Both the position numbers and the translations under genes were made by a program. This document shows positions 40,401 to 47,917 of a DNA stretch of 64,000 bases, one piece after another (positions within the stretch are counted from its first letter, which is position 1; each line of letters opens with the position of its first letter). Source of the DNA: Undaria pinnatifida (lineage: Eukaryota; Sar; Phaeophyceae; Laminariales; Alariaceae); the NCBI GenBank assembly GCA_012845835.1, contig JABAKD010000010.1, positions 8,190,597-8,254,596 of the forward strand. The letters are read 5' to 3'. Under the pieces are notes generated by a model, which saw only the letters and a program-made list of their open reading frames with translations, ran no database searches and was not told the DNA's origin.

Positions 40401-43400
40401 GGGAGATGTTGCTGTTTTTTTGTCTCTCTCCCTGCCTCCGCTTTTGTTTTTGGGACTCTGCTGTGAAGATTATTACTTCAGCAAAACACATGAAATGACC
40501 CGACTCTATCTACTTCAATGCCTACCGCCCCGCCACCCCCACCCCTACTCCCGCCGCCGCCCCCCCCTCCGTACTTTTTGTATCTGCATATGTTCCTCCC
40601 TTCCTCGCCTCACTGCAAAAATTTGGTGGTCATTTGCCAACCCGACCTCCCTTCCTAACCCTCCCCTCTGCCCCCCCCCCCCCCCCCCCCCCTCTTCCCC
40701 CCCCCCTCTCCCCTCCCCTCCCCCGCCCAGTCTTGCCGAGATGGGTTCCTGTGGCGCTCGAGGTCGTACGTCCGTGCCTGGGATAGAGACGTCGCTGTCG
40801 TAGTCCCGATCGCCGTCGCGTCAGCAGCATCAGCAGCGTTGACAGCTTCAACAGCGGCCGCAGCGGCGGCGGCGGCAGTACCTGGGATACCGGCAAAACA
40901 GTCAGCGTTAGGGCTAGGGTCTGGATCAGGCTCAGATTTCTCGGCGGAGGCTTCGGGGCGCCTAGGGGCGGGGGTGGGGCTGCTGTCGACGGCGGTGGGG
41001 CAGGCGGAGACGTCCCTTCCTTCGGTGAGTCCCGCGGTAAACCGTTGCACTTGGAGCGAAAAGGAGCTGTACTCTAGTTGCACTGCACGCACTTTTTTTT
41101 TCGGACAAAGGTATTTTGAAGTGGAGTATTGTGCAATTGCACCCACCGTTTGGGAACAAGCTGCTTGGTTTGTGATATCTATGTATACCGGTTTAGATCA
41201 ATCGGTGTGTCGTAAGAACGGCGTGTTGTGTGCGCGGCTTGTAGCTTCTTAGGAATTTGACGCAGCACGTCTCCCCTTTCGTGCCCCCCCCCCCCATTGC
41301 TTGCTGAAATCTAAACGAACGACAGCCTGTGCGCCCCTGCACCTGTCTACCCCCCCCCCCCCCCTCGCTCCCGCCCCCTCCCGTACGTCTCGCTCCCGCC
41401 CCCTCCCGTACGTTTCCGGTCGCCCTTTGTTGTTTTGTTGATCGACATAATGTTATTTTGTGTGTGTTTCGCTTGTTGTCGCATACCGTGTGTGTCGTGT
41501 GTTTTGCCTGTTGATCCACGTCGTGTGTTTTATGTGTATCGCGATTGTTGGCCCATGTTTTCGTGTGTGCGTTGGTGTATGTTCTGTGTGCTGACCCTTA
41601 TCGTGTGCGTGATATATTGTTGTGTGCGTTTGTTTGTTGACCCACATTGGTTTTGGATCGATCAGGCACAGTTTCGAGAGTTTTGGACGGCGCTGGCGGG
41701 CGAGCTGGACGCGGCGCTAGCCGAGCAGGTCGTCGCCCGCCGGCCGGAGATAAGCCAAGATGAGGTCAGTGCCGGCATGTTCCATCCGCTGTGTTCTTTT
41801 TTTGACAAGCCGTGTTTTTTTTTTGTACGAGGTAGCCGCGCTTTTTTTACAACAAGGCTACTTTTTTCCACCCACCGGCAGCCAACACATCCATTGCTTG
41901 TTGCCGGTTATTCATCCTAGAGAGAAACAAGCTCTGTGGTATCACATTACAAGAATGAGACATCCATCGTGAAAAATAGACACAAGAGTACCAGGTACGA
42001 TTAGGCGCTGACGCGCACAGACGAAGGATGCGTAAAGAGTTTTGCGTAATGAGAGGGCGAAGCGAAATAATTTGAGTGGTCTGTCTCCGGTCGACTGCTG
42101 TGCACCCGCTTGGTCGATGCCTGGCATCACACATCCCCCCCCTAACCCCCCCCTTCCAAGCGTAGGCTACGCGCGTTGTTCTGTTCTTGTTCTGTTCTTG
42201 CCGTTAAAGACCGCGAGCTTCGTGGGTATGGTATCATGGAGCGGTCATTTTCCCTGGGGTTACCGTACCCCCTTCCCCCCCCCCCCCCTGATTGATCGGC
42301 TGGTTGCGCAGGGGTTGCAACTGCGGGCGGATGTAAAGGCGCTCATGGCGCCCTTCGATGTGGTCGCGCGCCGCCGCCCAGAGAGGCATTTCCCGGCACT
42401 GACGGAGGCCGCCATTTTGCTGTCGCTAGAGAAGGTGATAGCTTCATGGTAGTGGTGAAAGGAGGGGGGGGGGGGAGGGTCGATGGTGTTGGCGGTGACG
42501 CTGATGATGGTTGGCAGTGTTGGTGGAGGTGTTGGTGTTGGCGGTATTAGTGTTGGTCGTGGTGATGTCAGTAGTGGTGGTGTTGATGGATGGTGGTGGT
42601 GGTGGCGGTGGTGATGGCGGTGGTATGTTGACGTTGATGTTAATGACGTTGGTAATGTTGGTGTTGGTGTGGCAGTAAGAGTAGCTGTACGATAGCAGTA
42701 GCAGTACGATATCCGTACTACAACAGAATATCATCCCACAGGGCGGTTGTATGTACTTCTACAACATAATTACTGGTAGTAATTGATATTACCCCCTTCC
42801 CGCCAATGCTTGCTTTCTGCGTCCGTGTGAAAACCCTCCACATCCTTGCGCGGAAAAATTGTGGCTTGGTCTCTAAGTCGTTTTTTTTTCTGTTTTTTTG
42901 CCCCGACCGTTGCCTGCACTTTTATTGGCAGTCCCAACTACGTTCGCTGTCTTCGGGATTAGCTGCTCACGGCGGAAGCGTTATGGACGCGGGGAAGGGC
43001 GCTGGTTGGAGCGGGTGGCGCGAGGAGGGCGGCTCTCTCTCACCCGAAGGCACACAGGCGAGCTATGAATACGTCCCTCTATGGTTCGAGTACTCGTAGA
43101 AGCAGTAACAATTTCGGTTTGGTTGGTGTTGGTGTGGTTCGTTTAGTTTTGGTGACGGGGTTCGGGCTGGGGTTGGGGCCAAGGGCCCAGGTACGAAAGC
43201 GACCGAACCAATGAAACATTCGGCCGCATCAACCGTTTATTTTGCCTCGTAGTGCGGGCGCACGGCAGCCAGTACGAGCAGTATCGTGCGGGACGCGTAT
43301 CGTACAAGCCGTTGCATTGTAGTTCGGACACAAATCTTAGCTTCCCCGGACAGTAGCCGGGGCCGGTGCTGCAATCGTCACTTTGCCCCCGTCAAATTCC

Positions 43401-43889
43401 TCGAGGGTGTACAACTTAGCTCTGCACCCATGTTTTCGAGATCTAACTGCTTATAGTTTTCGCGGAATATTTTTTTACAAATGAGGAAGTTTTCCCTCCC
43501 GCCCCCCCCCCCCCGCCTCCTCGCGTTCCCCCCAACTTTAGATGAGGGATATGCTAGAAAACATTGGCGTTCGACGGCTGGGTCCGGCGGAGGCTTCACT
43601 GCTCCTCGACAAAAGGATCAAGGGAGACCGACGCGCTGTGCTGGGGCATCTCTCAATCGCTGCTGGTGCTGGCCCTGCAGCTTCTTCCACCGCCTCCGTT
43701 GAGGGTGGGGGTGATGGTGGGAGTGGGAGCGGCACCTCCTCCCAACCTCTGCCTTCCGATGTGAGAACCAGAATTTCAGCCCAAGGCGGTAATGGTGGCG
43801 GTAACGGGAGCAGAGCAAGCGGCTTCGCCGGAGGGCGCGGGGGCGCGCCTGCGGCGGCGGGGGCCGCCACCATTTTCTCTTTTGCGTAA
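22443..43889 (+). CDS. RINT1/TIP20-family vesicle tethering protein, 17 exons
   Basis: Exons: 22443-22581, 24179-24406, 24801-25090, 25837-26307, 28543-28795, 29241-29466, 29979-30086, 30374-30503, 31454-31603, 31964-32119, 33472-33618, 34876-34987, 39654-40213, 40731-41024, 41666-41764, 42312-42434 and 43542-43889. They sum to 3834 nt (1277 aa) in one frame. RINT1/Tip20 joins ZW10/Dsl1 and NAG/Sec39 in the ER tether that receives Golgi-derived vesicles. N-terminal exons are helical (RYELRYEELAAQLSRAQ). RFQYHFEEDKPTNRIDR, then PEWFL across the exon 5/6 junction, is the family hallmark. LLSHTVEEALAFDRQL, IFAEITERYRPL, YCLAISSCAYVLGVL, SVFGEEARQYDVMLAAMM, FREFWTALAGELDAALAEQVV and the C-terminal ENIGVRRLGPAEASLLLDKRI follow in family order. 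Ala/Gly/Ser/Asn-rich inserts (exons 4, 13, 14, 17) lengthen it beyond the ~790 aa of animal RINT1. The acceptors of exons 3 and 8 and the donor of exon 3 are the least certain. Confidence 0.88.
23440..24010 (-). mobile_element. ~550-bp dispersed repeat with poly-C tail, copy 1
   Basis: In intron 1 of the RINT1-like gene. On the minus strand it runs from a tandem pair of 'GTTGGCAACGACGCTGTAAAAC' type sequences to GAGTAC followed by about a dozen C. Highly similar copies lie at 48265-48850 (same orientation), 30795-31310 and 34060-34633 (opposite). No long open frame or Pol III box pair was recognised. It is probably a non-autonomous retroelement that shares its 3' end with the LINE at 26332-27735. 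Confidence 0.75.
24658..24684. repeat. (AGC)n microsatellite
   Basis: AGC triplets in intron 2 of the RINT1-like gene, upstream of exon 3. Not coding in the proposed model. Confidence 0.85.
26332..27735 (-). mobile_element. 5'-truncated LINE (non-LTR retrotransposon) in intron 4
   Basis: Minus-strand frames at 27692-27264, 27363-27136 and 27161-26373 form one broken product. First comes the C-terminal reverse transcriptase segment, with NANKCAVVVCNE, then WRWGEDELPIVDQYTYLG and the motif YLGAEISKG. A downstream domain follows with a Cys-rich CPCGTTTESTTHIVGEC motif, typical of LINE C-termini. The catalytic YADD part is missing: the element starts downstream of it, at a G-run (27716-27735). 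Two frameshifts join the frames. The 3' end is GAGTACG plus a C-run (the plus-strand G-run at 26334-26347). It lies only ~25 bp after the donor of RINT1 exon 4. Confidence 0.85.
27850..28020. repeat. 24-bp minisatellite and GTT-rich tract
   Basis: The unit 'gtgttgttggtgttattgtgttg' repeats about three times (27858-27930), then decays into GTTG/GGT-rich sequence. Lies in intron 4 of the RINT1-like gene, beyond the truncated end of the LINE. Confidence 0.8.
28262..28415. repeat. Tandem duplication, unit ~78 bp
   Basis: Two adjacent copies of a block running from 'ggcgtaagacacc' / 'ggtgtaagacgcc' through 'aggatgatgtgctcgt' to 'gcccctccttgacgcttga'. In intron 4 of the RINT1-like gene, just upstream of exon 5. 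Confidence 0.8.
29735..29825. repeat. (AGT/AGC)n microsatellite
   Basis: AGT and AGC triplets in intron 6 of the RINT1-like gene. The poly-valine frame across it is an artefact. Confidence 0.9.
30795..31310 (+). mobile_element. ~550-bp dispersed repeat with poly-C tail, copy 2
   Basis: In intron 8 of the RINT1-like gene, opposite in orientation to copies 1 and 4. It starts 'gcgtcggttggcaacgacg' and ends 'gagtacccctcccccc'. It is the most diverged of the four copies (several small deletions), suggesting an older insertion. Confidence 0.72.
31738..31800. repeat. (GTT)n/(GCA)n microsatellite
   Basis: GTT triplets in intron 9 of the RINT1-like gene. Confidence 0.85.
33105..33400. repeat. TACTGC/CTACCG degenerate hexanucleotide tract
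   Basis: Degenerate (TAC TGC / TAC CGC / TAT GGC) repeats run up to near exon 11 of the RINT1-like gene. They produce Thr/Leu-rich frames that are not conserved coding sequence. Confidence 0.8.
33905..34045. repeat. ~30-bp minisatellite, left part
   Basis: Degenerate units of the form 'catggttgatgaaccccc' repeat about four times, ending where the 550-bp repeat copy 3 begins. The same unit resumes at about 34635-34865 on the other side of that copy. Confidence 0.65.
34060..34633 (+). mobile_element. ~550-bp dispersed repeat with poly-C tail, copy 3
   Basis: In intron 11 of the RINT1-like gene. It starts 'ggcctcggttggcaccgacg' and ends 'gagtacacccccccccc'. It is flanked on both sides by the same minisatellite unit, so it inserted into a pre-existing array. 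Internal blocks ('gtgcggggtggagaaccct', 'ctggagtggccacaccag', 'gaaaacccgacgtgctccgt') match copies 1, 2 and 4. Confidence 0.78.
34635..34868. repeat. ~30-bp minisatellite, right part
   Basis: Units such as 'cacatggttgatataccccgcc', 'catggttaatgagacccgc' and 'gatttgatgaaccccccccc' run up to the acceptor region of RINT1 exon 12. The last C-run lies about 50 bp upstream of that exon. Confidence 0.65.
34995..35790. repeat. GGTT/GGTC degenerate tetranucleotide repeat, ~800 bp
   Basis: (GGTT)n and (GTTT)n decay into (GGTC)n/(GGTT)n with TTGG spacing, starting about 8 bp after the donor of RINT1 exon 12. It lies entirely in intron 12. A G-rich, C-poor strand is seen on the plus (coding) side. Confidence 0.85.
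35800..38405 (+). pseudogene. LINE with decayed reverse transcriptase, intron 12
   Basis: Plus-strand frames in order: an upstream region starting near 35801 (WCESAETSDAFEIAWTAREDARKL), then RT palm/finger motifs with NRKAAGPDYLPAELLK (about 36378-36425). Further RT sequence follows at 36696-37319, with FVNLQTAYESLNRELLW and CGMLYADDAGIVSKS (catalytic YADD at about 37134). The C-terminal segment LSLKVLLLKAEVIETLLNGC resumes at about 37788, with ALKKT before a stop. Frameshifts and stops break it at least five times, and a SINE (37492-37783) interrupts it. It is a different family from the LINE at 26332-27735. Not functional as it stands. Confidence 0.85.
37492..37783 (+). mobile_element. tRNA-derived SINE with 29-bp target duplication
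   Basis: The element starts with a tRNA-like head (CCCCGGCGGCGTATTAGG... then a B-box-like GAGTTCAAGCC), has a ~200-bp body, and ends in seven A. It is flanked by direct repeats at 37463-37491 and 37784-37812 (29 bp, one mismatch). These restore the interrupted LINE reading (TARLSLKVLLLK) across the junction. Its body matches the SINE at 53485-53806. Confidence 0.85.
38406..39653. other. Remainder of RINT1 intron 12, unassigned
   Basis: T-rich and C-rich sequence without a recognised element. Two blocks share 'gg(t/a)tgg(t/c)g(c/t)catctgctttgttgct' (about 38868 and 39063), so a local diverged duplication is likely. A C-run (39592-39612) lies about 45-60 bp upstream of the acceptor of exon 13. 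Confidence 0.45.
40667..40730. repeat. Long C-run abutting the exon 14 acceptor
   Basis: More than 25 consecutive C, then CCTCTTCC-type pyrimidines, run directly into CCCGCCCAG, the 3' splice site of RINT1 exon 14. It probably serves as the polypyrimidine tract of that intron. Confidence 0.8.
42465..42665. repeat. G-run and GGTGTT-rich repeat
   Basis: Starts about 30 bp after the donor of RINT1 exon 16 with a run of about 12 G, followed by GGTGTTGGT/GGTGAT repeats. The 3' end of the same intron (43500-43515) carries a C-run. Confidence 0.8.
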
Positions 43890-46179
43890 CGGAATGGAAC
43901 GGGGGGGAGACTGGCGGTTTCTGGAGCTGTTATCGGCCGATTATTAGAGAGACGAAAAAAAGTTGTATCATCTAGTTTGTTTACATTTCTGTTCGCTACC
44001 GCAGCGGCGACCTTGTTTTGTTTTTCCAGCCCCGCCCTTTTATTACTCGGGGCGCACGCAAATTGGGTGGGGACGGGTGGGCGTGCGCCTGCTCGCCAAG
44101 TTGGGTAGGGGGGCGGGGGGGCGGGCGGGCGGGCGGGCGGTGCCAGGCGGGGGACGCGTCCTGCCATAGAAATGCACCAATTTATTTCTTCCCTTGAGCT
44201 CTATAATTCACCCAAGAAATCGATTTTTAGAACATGAAAGTGAAACCAGACGAGCAAATCCCATGTCCTAGGTACACAAAAAAACTCGTACACAGCATCG
44301 CGAAACAAGGATGAAATGGATTTGGACGATTTTGGGTCAAGGGCCGGCATTGAGAAGATAACATATTATTTCAGGTAGCTAAAACGTGTTAACTCCTATC
44401 GTAGCACGTGTCGGGGGGAGTTGGGAGGAGGGGTATGCTCATATAATGCATGGCCGTCGTCCTAATATCATAGACCTTCGCAGCAGGGGGGGTGGGGGGG
44501 GGAAGGGAGGGCAGAAGGGGGGGGGAGTCCGGAACTGAACGTTGCCCGCACCCGAACCGATGTACGCCAAGGGGATTGTGGGTGAGTTGTTAGTTGATTT
44601 GTCCTCGTTCTCGGTGGTGCACGCCGAATGCTTTCCGAGAAAATAGCTGGTTATTCTGGCATCTTGAGGGAAAGGGGAAGGGTGGGGTTAGGGGCGGGGA
44701 CGGGGGGTTGAGGGAGGAGAGTAGTGTTATGAGTGGCAAAAATTACTTTTTGTGGAGCTGGGAACGCGGGAGGCGTGCGTCTACCCGCCCGGCCGAACAC
44801 TCATTGGTTTTCCATTGTGTGTGCGTATGTGTCACATGGCCGTCACTTAACGAAACTAGTTTTTGTTTGCGAAAAAGCTACATACTTGGTACCTGGTACT
44901 ATGTAACTGAGAGGGATTGAGGGCACTTTTTTATTGTCGTTTGTGGAGCTGGGACGGAGGGAGGTGTGCGCCTACCCCCCACCCGCTCGGCCAAACACGC
45001 GTTGGTTTTCCATATGATGCGTGCGTGTGTTCGTTTCGTGACTGAAACCTATCGGATTCAATGATTTGGTGCAATGCGCCTATGATATGTGTGAACCAAG
45101 GGTCGTTAACCGATTTCCAACTCCTAAAGGTATCCTTGTCTAGCTCCAAGTGCGTTGTATCCATGTCGGGAGTGCGGTGCTAAAAGGGTGCTGAAAGGGT
45201 TGATTGGTGCGTAGAGTAACTTACTCTCTTGTGATATACCTCTCTGTCCGTGAATCGAATCCTGTAATGTAACGACCGTTTAGCTGTCATCCCTTCTTGG
45301 ACTCAAGAGGGGAAAAGATCGAAAGTAACGTGATCATAGCAAGGGTCAAACCAAGCCACCCGGGCTGCTGGGGCAAGGAGATGTGTCCGAGCTGCAACGG
45401 AAGGACGTGCACGTCACGCATGCAGACGACGCGTTGCTGCGATATGAGTATATACCTGGTAGCACTTCTTGGCTGGACATATTTTCTGAATGATAGGACG
45501 CTCCCAACCCGAAATCGTCGGAAAAACGTTTCTTGTTTTGTTTTTTGCGAAAACGTTCGGTGTGTACCTTCGAAGGCGCTGTGGGATCGTTTTTTGGGTT
45601 CTTGGCTTTTCATTTTTTCTCGCGAAAATCCAGTTTCGAATGGGTGAGGTGTATACAAGTAGAGCTCCTCACTGAGGAAGAAGGCCTCGAAAAGAATGGG
45701 TTCGCACCCGTGCTGCTGTTGCTTGCGTCTGCAGTGTGGTTGTACTTTTACGTTTGCACTTTTACGTTTGTACGTTAGTTTCGCTGCAAAGGGTTTAGCT
45801 AACCCTTTGGGGCTTGAGAGTGGAAAACTGTCGAAAAAAGCTGCCCAAATGCAGCACCGATCACACAAGACAGCCCGGTCCGCGGGGGTAAGGGATATGT
45901 CGGAAGCGCTGCGCAATGCAAGCAGCTTGGTTGCGGAACACGCATAGAATGGCGATAACCGTGCCGTACTGCTGCGCGCTTTCCCGTAGACTTGATAATG
46001 TCGCAGTCGTCGTGGTGTGGTTGTTGTCGTTTTTTTTTAATGGGTCCGTAAAGGGTTGGTAAGACCCGCGCTGTTGTCGCTTTTTTTTATCTGTTTGCGT
46101 GTATCCCTAAAGGAGCTGACATCACCAACATTACGACGAAAAATACTTCCTTAAATTGTCGGACAGAGCAGTATAACAT

Positions 46180-46255
46180 CGTCAGCTTTTGCAAAGATGA
46201 GTTTCGACCGAATCTTCGATCTCACAGAGCTGTAGCGTATTTTTTGTTTACAGTA
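46180..46255 (+). repeat. Dispersed short-ORF repeat, copy 4
   Basis: The ATG is at 46197 and the frame reads MSFDRIFDLTEL, then a stop. It is a shortened, diverged version of copies 1 and 2. Confidence 0.55.
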
Positions 46256-46257
46256 TC

Positions 46258-46352
46258 GTACCAGGTACGTGGCTTGTACCAGGTACTCTTGTAATATACG
46301 GGTGTTGTAGGGTAGCTTGTACGAGGCATTCTTGTATTATACGGGTATGCGG
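46258..46352. repeat. Tandem ~60-bp block with ACCAGGTAC motifs
   Basis: 'gcttgtaccaggtactcttgtaatatacgggt' recurs as 'gcttgtacgaggcattcttgtattatacgggt'. It begins with two ACCAGGTAC motifs, and 'accaggcacctggc' follows. Confidence 0.7.
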
Positions 46353-47785
46353 GCGCGACATCCTTTTACCAGGCACCTGGCATGCGCGTTCGGCTTTCGT
46401 TGTAGAAAAACGGGAAAGTGGGTATTATATGAAATGCGGGGAGATCATGAGGAGGACGTGCCTGCTGGGCACAAGAGGGTATAGCGGTGGTGGGGTGTGG
46501 TTGGCGATAAGTGGCAAACGTGGGGATCTGCCGGTTGGGTTGGGTTGGGTCGGGTTGCATTGAGCCGTTGGGTGGTTTGTGTTGTGATATCGGGCGGGGT
46601 GGTTTGGATTGCGATTTGGGGTGGGGTGGGTTGCGGTATGGGTTTGATTGAGTTGCGGTGTGGGTTGGGGTGGCGTCGGGTGCGGTGGGGTGGGCAGCCG
46701 CCAAATGCAAGCTGCTAGAGTTGAAGCTTTGCTCACGCGAGGCGACGGCCGTCCCGATATTGTTTCTGTACGACGCAGTGATTTCAGTTTGTTCTGACTG
46801 CTCGGTTTTATGTCGGCCCTGAAAGATGAAAAATAAGGAAACAGCGAAACATGCAACTATAAAGGAAGCAATGCTGACCTATCGACCGATTTGGTCGAGC
46901 TCACAACTCACGACAATTGGCATTGTCGCAACTCTTTGGCTAGAAAAGAGCGATTCAACTCAACGGCCCTGCTACACAACATGGCTCTACTACACCAGTT
47001 GGACTGGGCATATCATGCCATATCAAGCCTCTCTTTTTTTTTGCCCCGCGAATTACTTGCGCGTCCCGTCTTGCCTTGGGGGGGGGGTGAAACATCGAAT
47101 CTACAATAACAAAACAAACTGGTTTAACTCGCCAAGTTTTACGAGTTCTACTCGAACAGAAAAAAAGCTGAACTACGTACGCAACATACGCACACAAACG
47201 GTAGTATTTATCGACCGGTATCTGGTAGTCTTTATCCTCCCTCCCTCGCTGCTATAGTGAGTGAGTGAGTGAGCCCCTCTAAACTGTCTCCCCCCGTTCC
47301 GTCGCTGCCACACTAGTGAGCGAGTGCAGCTACTAAGGCAGCAATGACACCAACCCCTATGAGCATGGAAGCCTTGCCTCTCGCAACAAAAACCACCACA
47401 CAAGACAGTCTTAGACCAGGGGTGCAAATCTGTTCGATATAGGTAATCTCATTCCACCGAATGGGGCCTGTCTTATAAAGGGCCTTAAAACCTTCTTGAC
47501 AACCGGAGAGTGTCAAGTGCAATGGTTACACACTCTACTACCAAAATCAATATTGATACAATGGAATAAAGCATCTATGTCGCTTCCGACACTTTTTATC
47601 GGGCCACCAAAGACCGCCCGGTCGAACCTCTATACGCACGCACATCGGGAGCGCGAGTCGAAGCGGTGTTGCCATGGCGCAGAATGACGGCACCTCCAAA
47701 AATCGCTCCTCATGGCACCGCGTAGTCGCCTCAAGTTTCGATATTCCAAAGCTTTCAACGGCGCCATCACCGCCATAACCATCAT

Positions 47786-47811
47786 CATCAATCAATCAAT
47801 CAATCAGTCAG

Positions 47812-47844
<33 letters not shown>

Positions 47845-47912
47845 CAATATTCAATCAAGCTTCAATCAACCAACCAATCAATCAAGCAATCAAACAATCA
47901 ATCAAATCGACC
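47786..47912. repeat. (AATC)n tetranucleotide repeat
   Basis: AATC/AGTC tetranucleotides lie immediately downstream (minus strand) of the kinase stop codon at 47918, thus in its 3' untranslated region or flank. Confidence 0.9.
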
Positions 47913-47917
47913 ATTGG

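Larger units (their letters stand above)
43890..47917. other. Intergenic region between two convergent genes
   Basis: Lies between the stop of the RINT1-like gene (43889) and the stop of the kinase gene (47918, minus), so it should hold both 3' untranslated regions. There is no recognised gene. The longest frame, minus 45916-45287 (209 aa), has no family signature and overlaps a Cys-containing plus frame at 45297-45647. Also present are a diverged fragment of the 550-bp poly-C repeat (about 44440-44480), a fourth copy of the short-ORF repeat (46180-46255), a palindrome-rich tandem block (46258-46350), a GGGTTGGGTT-rich tract (46530-46700) and poly-G tracts at 44485-44525. Confidence 0.5.

Noticed and set aside
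45287-45916. 209-aa minus-strand frame
   Set aside because: Longest frame in the 43.9-47.9 kb gap, but no recognisable motif, and it overlaps an open frame on the other strand. Left as unassigned rather than a gene.
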